This document shows positions 19,301 through 27,800 of a stretch of DNA of 64,000 bases, in pieces. The notes under the pieces were generated by a model. That model was not told the DNA's origin, searched no databases, and saw nothing but the letters and a program-made list of their open reading frames with translations. Position 1 is the stretch's first letter; the number at the start of each line of letters is the position of its first letter. The translations under genes were made by a program, and so were the position numbers. Origin of the DNA: Sutcliffiella horikoshii (GTDB lineage Bacteria; Bacillota; Bacilli; Bacillales; Bacillaceae_I); the NCBI RefSeq assembly GCF_019931755.1, contig NZ_CP082918.1:3142001-3206000 (forward strand). The letters are read 5' to 3'.

Positions 19301-20480
19301 TAATCGCTAAAGCAGCAGTACCTGGAGACCCCAGTGTGTACATACTGTCACCGCTGTTACCTGCAGAAACAACTGACGTCACTCCCGCCATCACTGCATG
19401 GTTCAATGCCATACTAGTAACATAGAGAGGGTCATTGTAGGATCGACCCAGAGAAAGGTTGATTACATCCATTCCATCTAGCACAGCCCGGTCAATTGCT
19501 GCCAGTATAGCTTCCGTTGAACCAGAACCATATTGCCCTAATACACGGTACGCATAAATATCCGCTTCCGGTGCTACACCAGTCACGGCGTAATCTGCAT
19601 TATTTTTACCTTGTCCTGCAATAATACCCGCTACATGGGTTCCATGCTGCGTATAATAAGTGGAACCTGTCAAAGGATTAATTTCTGCGTATCCCGATTT
19701 TTTCCAATCATCATATGTTGTCTCCATCGGGTCATTATCGTTATCGACAAAATCATAGCCGCCTTTATAAGCATCCTTTAAATCAGGATGATTATAATCA
19801 ATTCCTGTATCGATAACTCCTACCTTAATCCCTTTACCTGTTAATCCTTCGTGGTGCAATTGATCCACACCAGGGAATGTCAATCTTTTGGTTTCTGTCG
19901 TATTATCAGATGATTTTTGTTCCACAGGAGGCTCTACTTGCACTGTTTCATTACTCCAAACTGCTTTTACTACCTTGGACTGTAATAATGCCTCCACTTT
20001 ATTAGAAGGTAATTCCATAGATACCCCGTTAAGAGAGTGCTTATACGATCTTTTAATTTTATAGAAATCTTTCTTCTTTTTTACATCTTCTTGATAAATG
20101 CTCTGTAAGTCTTTCTTGAACGTCTCATGAGCAGCATCGGCCTTTTGCTCTGCATCAGCTAACGACACTTTTTTCCCTTTTGCGGCCTCTTCTACAACTG
20201 CCGTTTTAGCAGGCTTGTCCTTGAATTCAACGATAACGGAAACTTTATCATCGCTCTCCAAATTCACTTCAGGCGTTAATTGCAAACCAGACTGATCGCT
20301 GATTTGTAATTTATTCAACGCTTCACGTTGGGCTGGTGTTAGATTTGTCAAAACCTGGTTAATGCTTGATGGTGTTTCAGCATGGACGTTTAATGGATTG
20401 TTAACCGGCGCAAATGCACTGAACATAAGGCCAGTTGCCAATGCCAAGGTTGTGGCCTTCTTGAAAACTTTCTTTTTCAT
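16368..20480 (-). CDS. Secreted S8 subtilase with PA, cohesin-like and dockerin domains (paralogue 4)
   Basis: This 1370-residue paralogue has signal peptide MKKKVFKKATTLALATGLMF, I9-like prodomain (VSVIVEF), and an S8 domain with Asp in VIDTGIDYNHPD (about 225), His in QHGTHVAG and Ser in GTSMASPN. It carries a PA insert, Fn3-like beta domains, a cohesin-like segment (GESVQTTLTLDNV), a dockerin (GDVNKDDVIDVMDA and DINYDGIVDEKD) and the tail QTLEKILNELNIQ. AGAGGGG precedes ATG. Unlike the other three, no G-run element is seen upstream, so it may be controlled separately. Confidence 0.93.
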   Translation of the reverse strand: MKKKVFKKATTLALATGLMFSAFAPVNNPLNVHAETPSSINQVLTNLTPAQREALNKLQISDQSGLQLTPEVNLESDDKVSVIVEFKDKPAKTAVVEEAAKGKKVSLADAEQKADAAHETFKKDLQSIYQEDVKKKKDFYKIKRSYKHSLNGVSMELPSNKVEALLQSKVVKAVWSNETVQVEPPVEQKSSDNTTETKRLTFPGVDQLHHEGLTGKGIKVGVIDTGIDYNHPDLKDAYKGGYDFVDNDNDPMETTYDDWKKSGYAEINPLTGSTYYTQHGTHVAGIIAGQGKNNADYAVTGVAPEADIYAYRVLGQYGSGSTEAILAAIDRAVLDGMDVINLSLGRSYNDPLYVTSMALNHAVMAGVTSVVSAGNSGDSMYTLGSPGTAALAITVGASDTPETIETSKGTLEDVTADLKLLAKSLDDKVEELKGHSLPIIYAGFGAASDFNNKDVNGKIVLVDRGILTLDAKIKEAQKHGAKAVLMANNIQGEGFIPSYLGEGYGMIPTFSLSYEQGTMLKQKANGTSEFSFDEIGEVVTEGNKLASFSSRGPARTTYDIKPEVIAPGVSVFSTVPSYMHGEDQIGNYQYAYKRLSGTSMASPNVAGVAALLLQANPDFTPEQVKQVLMNTADPLNGEYSVYEVGAGVVNPYEAIHSQSRIEVSDETQGQLDKKGNYKMVKDKTGAISFGTFAPDGTNLTDQRSLTIYNNSKQAKTFDVNIEFQVLEGRFQNDYRTSNDADANGVQISTDKKVKVNGNGKKKTNVFITIPKTAALGTYEGYITYTNQVNPEETYQVPFAIRTTKEGIEFVEILNKEITTTKDYNAARRYTDVYLNLTSHMRTLDVFLVDGKTNEELGFIGTYDGMLMNEKVDLGIKHVFEGYYYPFTGDVDKPIAYNPKLAKQGSYKLKFVGTNDSGKAFSKESTIYIESIAPELDLNIKEDVYEYTTEETTINVTGSIFDKETEDMKAAGFDVSQGSNEMFYHDQLGGRPVQIPVNEDGTFSVDIPINQTRPMQLWFYGRDAASNQTWNNSRMIYFIREGEPHANMQAEKIFANMGESVQTTLTLDNVKNVREAVYTLVQYNTTLTEPIVTSHSSVSDAVDIKVEDQKVFGDYNKLIVTVTTKEGMPALSGDLSLANIEFKMKDDNYSQAPIFYARYMTASYTDTNNEKKEALSANPMIFVKTTYSMVYGPVAAEAFMNPSGTPNLKDYKKAGVKVQATGKDDKVYLGKFASQSTGYDIPHLPLTDEEFQFELDVPGHFTVHNTFNVGFHDDGKVTSQRKYLPYKTAIAGDVNKDDVIDVMDAVYIQTHWGTNKREADINYDGIVDEKDIAFVVNNYSMQNPTIQNAPKPKKNYKGQTLEKILNELNIQ

Positions 20481-20768
20481 TTTTCTTTTCCCCTCTTTCT
20501 CTCCTTTGATAGTTTCATTGTATCGACATTTTACGAGATATTATTTTTGCAAAATTCCATCAAGTCACTTTTTTTAGAGAAACGAAATATACATTCATTT
20601 GAGACATAAATAAAAACAAGGGGGTCAGAATATCAATGCTCATGACATGTGGACATCCTTGTTTATACGCAGTACAGCACTATCCACTATATTTAATTAA
20701 ATTGTTTAATATACAGGAGCATCAATTGCCTCCGTTCTTCTTGGTTTTAAATAGAGTTTGTATTCAAA
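20481..20768. other. Gene-free stretch upstream of subtilase 4
   Basis: About 290 bases without a coding region. It must contain the promoter of subtilase 4, but no convincing box was found. A single AAGGGGGTCAG near 20617 only weakly resembles the G-run element. Confidence 0.4.
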
Positions 20769-20770
20769 TA

Positions 20771-20810
20771 AAAAAGCCGACTATCTGCACCTGCAGGTAG
20801 TCGACTTTTT
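20771..20810 (-). terminator. Bidirectional-type terminator after the recombinase operon
   Basis: AAAAAGCCGACTATCTGC (20771-20788) pairs with GCAGGTAGTCGACTTTTT (20793-20810), a 13-bp core stem with two wobble pairs flanked by A and T runs. It probably ends the minus-strand recombinase operon. Confidence 0.75.
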
Positions 20811-20860
20811 AATCGTATTTAAGAGCAGTTTATTTACTCCATCTTTTTTCCAAAATAAGC

Positions 20861-20967
20861 AAGCGTTAACCTCTTTTAACGTTAACTATGATATAATTAA
20901 ATAAACGCCCAACCCCTTATATACCAAGGGATTGAACGTTTTCCAGGCGCTATTTGATAAGCGTTAA
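20861..20967. repeat. Structured repeat region beside the recombinase genes (candidate recombination site)
   Basis: AAGCGTTAA occurs as direct repeats at 20861-20869 and 20959-20967. The inverted GTTAAC motifs lie at 20864-20869 and 20881-20886. Between the repeats is a foldable stretch with CGCC, CCCCTT, AAGGG and GGCG arms. It sits between the last recombinase stop (20989) and the terminator. Use as an attachment site is an inference from position. Confidence 0.35.
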
Positions 20968-20988
20968 ATTGTCTTTCACGCATACTAC

Positions 20989-21828
20989 TTACATCCATTC
21001 ATCGTACATATCTTTTCGTGCTTGATGATAAAGCCGTGTATATAAATGGGTTTGATGAGGACTATTATGACCTAGCAGTGTTTGAATGGCCATAAAGGGC
21101 ATCCCTCTTCTTGCTAAATGTGCCGCGAATGTATGCCGTAACGTATGTGGAGAAACATGTTTCCCCAGCTTTTTAGAATAATTATCGAATCTGGATTGAA
21201 TTGTGCGAGCACACATTTCACCTGTTCTCGAATAGTTTACAAAGACAAATGGAAGCTCATCCACACGTGCATCTAAATAGGCTTTTAAATGTTCTGCAGC
21301 CTCTCTTGTAAATAAGACAATCCTTTCTTTTTTACGTTTCCCTTTAGGAATGGTAATCATGCGATCTGGCCAATAAATATCTTCCTTTTTCATTGAAACT
21401 AACTCCATTAATCGGACACCTGTTGCATAAAACATCTCCATTACTGCCCTTTCCTCTATTCGTCCCTTCACGATCGTTCGCAATTGCCCTAGTTCATTCA
21501 TTTTTAAGTAACGTGGCAATGTATCATTTACTTCTGGATACGGTATGGAACTAACAGGATTCTTGGAAAGAATTCCTTCTTCCACACAGAACTTGAAAAA
21601 TAACTTAATGCCGGCTAGTTTTGTTTTTAAGGTGACCGGTTTATATCCACGTGCGTCTAAAAAAGACAACCAACTCCTAATATCACTAGATGTGATTTCA
21701 TGAAGTGGTTTCTTACCATATTCAATGAGTTGATTAACCGCTAGCAGATAACCATACAAAGTGGTTTCTTCCAATCGAAACCCATACTCATCTCTAAACT
21801 GCGACAAACATGTTTGGAGCGTCATCAA
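20989..21828 (-). CDS. Tyrosine recombinase, XerC/D-like (fourth in operon)
   Basis: This is a site-specific DNA recombinase of 279 residues with an N-terminal SAM-like core-binding domain (about 5-90) and a C-terminal catalytic domain. Catalytic residues seen are Arg in ATGVRLMEL, His and Arg in HTLRHTFA, His in LLGHNS and the nucleophile Tyr in HLYTRL. The start is TTG 21828 or the adjacent ATG; AGGAGG overlaps the stop of the gene before. It is closest by eye to the second gene of the operon (22734-23564), which suggests duplication of a pair. Confidence 0.9.
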   Translation of the reverse strand: MMTLQTCLSQFRDEYGFRLEETTLYGYLLAVNQLIEYGKKPLHEITSSDIRSWLSFLDARGYKPVTLKTKLAGIKLFFKFCVEEGILSKNPVSSIPYPEVNDTLPRYLKMNELGQLRTIVKGRIEERAVMEMFYATGVRLMELVSMKKEDIYWPDRMITIPKGKRKKERIVLFTREAAEHLKAYLDARVDELPFVFVNYSRTGEMCARTIQSRFDNYSKKLGKHVSPHTLRHTFAAHLARRGMPFMAIQTLLGHNSPHQTHLYTRLYHQARKDMYDEWM

Positions 21829-21839
21829 GGAAGCCCCTC

Positions 21840-22721
21840 CTATCCCATATATTTTCGATATAGCACCATTATTTCTCTTTTCGGAAGTCGGGCATAGATT
21901 TGGGTAGTCCTAATATCACGATGACCCAATTCGTCTCCAATAAAGGACAACTCTGCTCCCTTCGCTAGTAATTCTGTGGCAAATGTATGGCGCAATCGAT
22001 GTGGGTGCAAACTGGAGGACAACCCCGCTTCCACTCCGATTTTCCTGATAATATCTTGGATAGTTCGAACACTTAACCGTTGTCCTTTCCAAGATATAAA
22101 AAGACTGTTAGGCAACTTAGGTCTCACAGAAAAATACCGTTCCAAAAGATAGGCACACTTTTCGGTAAAATGAACATAACGAATTTTCTGTCCTTTCCCC
22201 ATCACACGTGCCGTACGGTTTTCTAGATCCACATCCTCTTTATTTAATTCACTTACTTCACTAACTCTACATCCCGTCGTGAGCATAAATTCTACTAACA
22301 CCTGATTTCTTAAGGACATTTGCTCACTTTGCCTTCGCGTTTTAGCAATTTCCTCCTTTTCCAAATACTTGGGGAGGGATTGAGGAAGGCGAGGAAACCA
22401 TCTACTCTTAACAGGAGAAACATCCATTAACTCTTCTTCTACACAAAATTTATAGAAGGAAGAAAGGATACTTAATCTTAGCCTTAATGTTGCCTCACTT
22501 TGATGCGCTTCATTATGTTGAAACCATTCAAGGATTGTATGGGAGGGTATCAATGTAAATGGCTCTTCCATCTCACCAAAAAATCGTTCTAGAAAAGAGC
22601 GATATACCTTAATCGTGTTTTTACTTCTGTTTAATATTTTTAAACTCATTAAAAACTCTTTTACGATGTCTTGATTGACTTTTATAGGTATTGGTTTCGT
22701 TAATTCCCAGTAATTACTCAT
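21840..22721 (-). CDS. Tyrosine recombinase, XerC/D-like (third in operon)
   Basis: This 293-residue integrase has a core-binding domain (about 20-105) and a catalytic domain with Arg in TTGCRVSEV, His/Arg in HPHRLRHTFATE, His in ELGHRD and Tyr in QIYARL. AGGTGAGAGC precedes ATG. It resembles the first gene of the operon (23571-24449): both begin with a YW near residue 4, share an R-FLERFF segment and have TGCR/SGCR rather than TGVR. Gaps of 11-12 bases to its neighbours indicate one transcript. Confidence 0.9.
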   Translation of the reverse strand: MSNYWELTKPIPIKVNQDIVKEFLMSLKILNRSKNTIKVYRSFLERFFGEMEEPFTLIPSHTILEWFQHNEAHQSEATLRLRLSILSSFYKFCVEEELMDVSPVKSRWFPRLPQSLPKYLEKEEIAKTRRQSEQMSLRNQVLVEFMLTTGCRVSEVSELNKEDVDLENRTARVMGKGQKIRYVHFTEKCAYLLERYFSVRPKLPNSLFISWKGQRLSVRTIQDIIRKIGVEAGLSSSLHPHRLRHTFATELLAKGAELSFIGDELGHRDIRTTQIYARLPKREIMVLYRKYMG

Positions 22722-22733
22722 GCTCTCACCTCA

Positions 22734-23564
22734 TTAATTGTAAAGGTCATATTGTTTTTTTCGTGCATGTTCCATCAGTCTTGTATAAATGCGGGTACTA
22801 TTAATATCAACATGTCCCAGAAGTTCCTGAATGTAACTTTGTGGCATATTCTTTTCCGCTAAATGGGCAGCAAATGTATGACGCAAAGTATGTGGGGTAA
22901 TTTTAAAACCAAGTGTTTGGGAGAAGCTACGAAAATTTTTTTGAATATATTCTCGGTGTAACGGCATCCCTCTTCGATTACAAAATAAATACTCGCTATA
23001 GACTTGCCGCTTGTCGAGATACCCCTTTAGCCGTTCTGCACAATCATGGGTAAAAAGGACAAAACGTTCTTTATTTCCTTTTCCTTTTTGTATCCATATT
23101 TGGCGTGTTTCCCACTTTACTTCTTCTAGTTTGATGTGTAATAGCTCACTAACCCTCACTCCTGTGGCATAGAGGGTTTCAATAATGGGGCGGAACTGGT
23201 AATCCCCCTTTGTTAATTCTTGAAGTTGTGCGACTTGGCGCCTGCTTAGATAGTAGGGCAGAGAATCATCTTTTTTAAGAGCTTTTACAGTTAGCGTAGG
23301 AGGTTTTTTCAAGATATTTTCTTCTATACAATAGTGGTAAAAGGATTTTAAACCTGCTAGTTTAATATGAATCGTATTTTTACTCAGACCTTCTTCCAGC
23401 ATAGAAGCAAGCCATGCCCTTATATCTGTTGCTTTCACGTCATCGTAATTTTTCCTGCAAAATGAAAAGAATTGATGGAGGGAAAGTTTATAACTTCTTA
23501 ATGTCTCCGCGCTATAGCGGGAGCGGTTATCTTCTAGAAACGTTTGGATTATATCTGTTTTCAT
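22734..23564 (-). CDS. Tyrosine recombinase, XerC/D-like (second in operon)
   Basis: A 276-residue recombinase with a core-binding domain (about 3-85) and a catalytic domain: Arg in ATGVRVSEL, HTLRHTFAAH, His in LLGHVD and Tyr in RIYTRL. GGGGTAGTGAACC precedes ATG. It pairs with the first gene (six bases away), as the fourth pairs with the third, so the operon reads as two heteromeric pairs of the XerC/XerD kind. Confidence 0.9.
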   Translation of the reverse strand: MKTDIIQTFLEDNRSRYSAETLRSYKLSLHQFFSFCRKNYDDVKATDIRAWLASMLEEGLSKNTIHIKLAGLKSFYHYCIEENILKKPPTLTVKALKKDDSLPYYLSRRQVAQLQELTKGDYQFRPIIETLYATGVRVSELLHIKLEEVKWETRQIWIQKGKGNKERFVLFTHDCAERLKGYLDKRQVYSEYLFCNRRGMPLHREYIQKNFRSFSQTLGFKITPHTLRHTFAAHLAEKNMPQSYIQELLGHVDINSTRIYTRLMEHARKKQYDLYN

Positions 23565-23570
23565 GGTTCA

Positions 23571-24449
23571 CTACCCCATTTTATTTTGATAAGCGGAAAT
23601 AATATCTTCCGATAAAATACGTGCATAAATACGTGTCGTATTCAAATTTACATGTCCCAATTCATCCGCTATTAATTCCAGGGTTGCTCCCCTTGCTAAC
23701 ATGTTCGTTGCAAACGTATGGCGACAACAATGCGGATGTAACGTTTTTGGAAGTCCGGCCTTAGAACCAATTTTTCTAGTAATGGAATAAATAGTGTAGG
23801 TGGTTAAAGGTTGACCTGTTTGAGATATAAATAGCGGTTCCTCCTTCTTATAGGGTCTGGTGTGAAGATATTCGTTCAGAGCGATGGAACATTCCTCAGA
23901 ATAGTGTACGTTTCGAATTCTCTTTCCTTTTCCTGTTACCTCTGCTGTTCTTTTTTCTAGATTGACATCTTGGATTAATAGGGTAGAAACTTCTGAACTC
24001 CTGCAACCAGACGAAAATAAAAATAGAATTAACGCACGATCACGAGGAGCCAAATTCTCCGCCACAATTTTCACCTTAGAGTATTCCATTTCATTTAAAT
24101 ACTTGGGCAAGGACTGTGGGATTTTAGGTCTCCATCTTTTTTTGATTACTACATTTTCTAGGTACTCTTCAGCTAGACAAAATTGAAAAAATGAAGTCAG
24201 TGCGGATAAGTAAGCGTCTACTGTCCGTTCCTTTTTTCCCTGAGTAAACTGTTTCAAATGCTTTCTCACTTCTTCAGCTGTTAATAGTTTTAAAGGAACT
24301 GTACACTCTGCGAAAAATCGTTCTAAAAACCAACGATAATTTCTGATAGTCTTTTCTGATTTGTTGGCCAGTTTTAAACCTAGCAAATATTCATTCATAA
24401 TCGTCCTCGTTGATTCTTCCTTAATCTCACTCTTCCAATACTCTCTCAT
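23571..24449 (-). CDS. Tyrosine recombinase, XerC/D-like (first in operon)
   Basis: A 292-residue recombinase with a core-binding domain (about 18-105) and a catalytic domain: Arg in SSGCRSSEV, His and Arg in HPHCCRHTFATN, His in ELGHVN and Tyr in RIYARI. GGAGG lies before ATG. It heads the four-gene operon. The neighbouring island of single-gene units with hairpin repeats begins directly upstream. Confidence 0.9.
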   Translation of the reverse strand: MREYWKSEIKEESTRTIMNEYLLGLKLANKSEKTIRNYRWFLERFFAECTVPLKLLTAEEVRKHLKQFTQGKKERTVDAYLSALTSFFQFCLAEEYLENVVIKKRWRPKIPQSLPKYLNEMEYSKVKIVAENLAPRDRALILFLFSSGCRSSEVSTLLIQDVNLEKRTAEVTGKGKRIRNVHYSEECSIALNEYLHTRPYKKEEPLFISQTGQPLTTYTIYSITRKIGSKAGLPKTLHPHCCRHTFATNMLARGATLELIADELGHVNLNTTRIYARILSEDIISAYQNKMG

Positions 24450-24862
24450 CCATAAACCTCCTTCTCTATCAAGAGCTTACTTATGATAATCTTTAACTAA
24501 TAATCTCTTTTTTATACGCTGAATCCATGCAGACCTTGGCTTGGAAATTAAACACTAATCATATCTCCATGTCGATTAAGATAAAGATTATATAGGCTTG
24601 TTCAATAAATTTCGTCCGAAAATGAAAAATGAGCGCTAATCCTTGTTTGAGGATAGCGCTCTTTAAATGCATGTTGAATAAGTTCTAATTATTCATCTCT
24701 ATATCTAAAAAATGACCATTCTGTTTTATTACCAAGTTTTAAAAAGCAAGTTAAAAAGGTAACTTGGAGGCTGTTCGCATACTTAAAACATTAAGAGATT
24801 TGAACAACAAACCTGGCAACTAGTTAGTTAGCCCAGTATGTTAGCTGAAAAATGGAAGTCCT
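24450..24862. other. Gene-free spacer between the recombinase operon and the NTPase
   Basis: This contains the recombinase promoter region, a hairpin repeat (24617-24680) and about 180 bases of AT-rich DNA with no further feature that I can support. Confidence 0.5.
24617..24680 (-). repeat. Hairpin repeat, partial copy (F), terminator of the NTPase gene
   Basis: GAGCGCTAATCC (24631-24642) and GGATAGCGCTC form a strong stem around TTGTTTGA, followed on the minus strand by an AT-rich TTTTTCATTTT. It matches the hairpin half of the dispersed repeat found at 38.5, 43.1, 44.5 and 45.4 kb, including a downstream GTTGAATAAG box. Confidence 0.7.
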
Positions 24863-27800
24863 CTAAACCTCCTCCATTTTTAACCTGGTGTTAATCCTGA
24901 TATTTCTTCCATTTACTCGAGATGAAGATATATAGTGTTTATCCTCAAGAGCCTGAACAAATTTTCGGTGCACTTCATTATTCCTAATTTGAGGACGCTT
25001 TCCATTTTCAGCTATCTCCGCATAGGGATCACCCAATTTTGTTAACAATTCTGTAATAGTAACAAAATCAAACTCTTCTATTCGCTTACTGATTAGAATG
25101 AGCTTATTCTCAACACGCATATCAACAGCCATTAGAAAGTCAAAAACTTCCTTGGATACTTGCACATGATTTTCGAGGATAAAGTCAGCCAATCCCTCAA
25201 AAAATGCTGTATCTTCTTTTGATAAGCCAGCTACGCCAAGTCCCTCAATCAAACTGATTTTATACTTTTCCGGGACGCGCTCTGAATGGAATAGCTGTAC
25301 CACACTATCATGTTCCAACGGATAGTTATCCATATTTTCAATAAATTGATCTATATTTTCCTCCAGGTATAAGCAAATAAGGTTGTTGTAATTTGCTTTC
25401 AATGATTGAAAGTTCTCATTACTCAGTTTTAGCACACCCTGAATAATCATTGTTTCTAATCTTTTCAAAGGTATGGAATCAACTGGAAAGTAGCTGAATT
25501 TTGAGATGCTGCTTGTTAATACCTCAAAGGACTCTTCTGTAATCTCCTGATTTTTTATAATTGCTTCAGATACTTTTTCCACAGTATCTATATCAAACTT
25601 CTCTGCATCCCCTATATAATGCTTAGATAGCTCGCTTGCAACTTCTGTGTTATTGAGAAAGTCAACCAAATCCCCATCCAAGCTTTCTCCTTCTTGGAAA
25701 TAAGCAACCACATTTGACCAAGTTATCTTGATTTTTTTGAAACTAACAAGCACTGGCCAAACTGCATGGTTTACTTTGGTAATATCTGTTATTACTACCG
25801 GTTGCTCTACAATAACTTCTTCTTTTAGATTCATTGAGACGTCTTTACGATTCAATAAATCAATCAGCGCATGCTCTGTTTCCTCCTTGATCGCCACTTT
25901 TAAAAGCACTTGATGCACGTATATTTCTATATTTGAATCAATATAATTTTGGACATCTTGTCGATCCGTTTGCTTAATGAAAGAATAAGATAATTGTTCC
26001 GTAGTTACTCCAAGGATGGTTGCTAATGTACTTGGATTAATTTTATATAACTCCTTTTCAACCACATTATCGATAAGCTCCTGATCGCTCGATAGTTTTT
26101 CCAAGGCCAGAAATTTCACATCCAGTTCTAGTAATATCTGCATCCGTTTGTTGTTATCTGTTGGTGCTATTGTTAGAAAATCATGATGTCTCGCGATAAA
26201 GTCTGATAGTTCCTCTCCTTTGTTAATCTTTATAATATCGTCTATGTTGGCAAAGGCTAGGATGTCAGATACATAACTATCCTTTTCTTCCGCTGAGAAA
26301 TTAGATTCCTTCTCGATAAAATGCCATATATTGTCCCATTTTCTACAGATGGATTGGACAAACCGTTTTTTGTGCGTCGCTGTTCGCCTGAACCCGTCAA
26401 TAAAATCGATGGATTCTTTCTTTTCGTTGGCTAGCTGGGTAATAATGGTGTCGTAATAAGTTTGGTAAGTTTCACGATGACTATTTTCCATCAGATGGTT
26501 AAGTAAATAATAATTGAGGATTTCCACCTGTTTAAATTCATTACCATTCAAACGTTCGATAATTTTATCGATATTGAACAGGGAGTGATGTGCTTCTAAC
26601 GGTTCATGATTTTTGACACTAAAAATGAATTTCATATCTGCTTCGGTTAAGCTACCGGGATGGAAGTAAGTGAGATAGTGGTTATACATTTCATCAATAT
26701 ATCCATGGCGCAGCAGGTAAATTAACAGCTTTTTATCATTAATACCATCTGAGAAAACGTCTTGTGGGTCACTTTCTTCGATTAATTCTTTCAAGGATTT
26801 GGCGCTTGCTTCTGCTTTTTGCTGTTTTAGCTCGGCTAGTTCTTCCTTAATGCGCTCTATTCTGTCTTCTTCACGTATATTTATATATTCCTCTCGCTCA
26901 AAGTAGTTTTGCTTAGTGCCGAAGACAGTCGCGATTTGCTCGGCTTTTTCTGTTTGTTTTCTACCATGTTTGGGTAAGAAATAGTTGACTATATCTGTTT
27001 TTTTTAGATTATCGAAAAAATTCTGTGCGTTAGAATCGCTGTTAGAGTAATAAGTTGTCCCTCCAAAGGCAATATAATAGTTGTGGTGGGACTGACTCGG
27101 TTTGTAAATCCCTAACTCATCTAAATAACTCACTTGCAATTCTTTTAATGAAGTCAGTGTTTCTTGCTCTGTCCCTTTAATCTTTACCTCTAGCGTCTCA
27201 ATTTCCGTTTCTAGCGTGTGCGTTCGAGTGCGAATAATCGCTGATTTATTTTGCAAAACATCGTAGACAAGTCCCTTCTTATATTGCAATTGCGAGAAGT
27301 CAAACGGATAGATGTTTTTATAGATGACCATAGCTAAGAGTTTATTCAAATCAAGGTCGATGCCCCCGAGCTTGTCCTTGTAAATAATAAATTCGTTAAA
27401 AACATTTTTTAAAATCCTCATATCATCTATGTAAATCGTCACATCGTTTAAGAAACTCCTGTCTATTTTGTCAGTGTACGTTAATTTGTCAATTTTCTCC
27501 GTTAATTTATCTATCGAATTTGAGGAGTTAATAATCGGGATGACAGGAATGATAAAATCAAAAAATTTCGTGCGATTTTTGCTGAAGTCAATCGTATCTT
27601 GCATCTTGCTGCTGTCCTTATCGACGACACCGAAGATTTCATCCTTAACGGCATATATAAACACAACCCTCCGTTTGATTTGCTCGGAGTTGTTGATAAG
27701 CGCATTCAACTCTCGTAAGCTCTCAAATATAACTAAGTTATCAAATCGGTCCAAATCCTCGAAAATTACAACATCATACTTAGTAGCTTCAAAGAAATAA

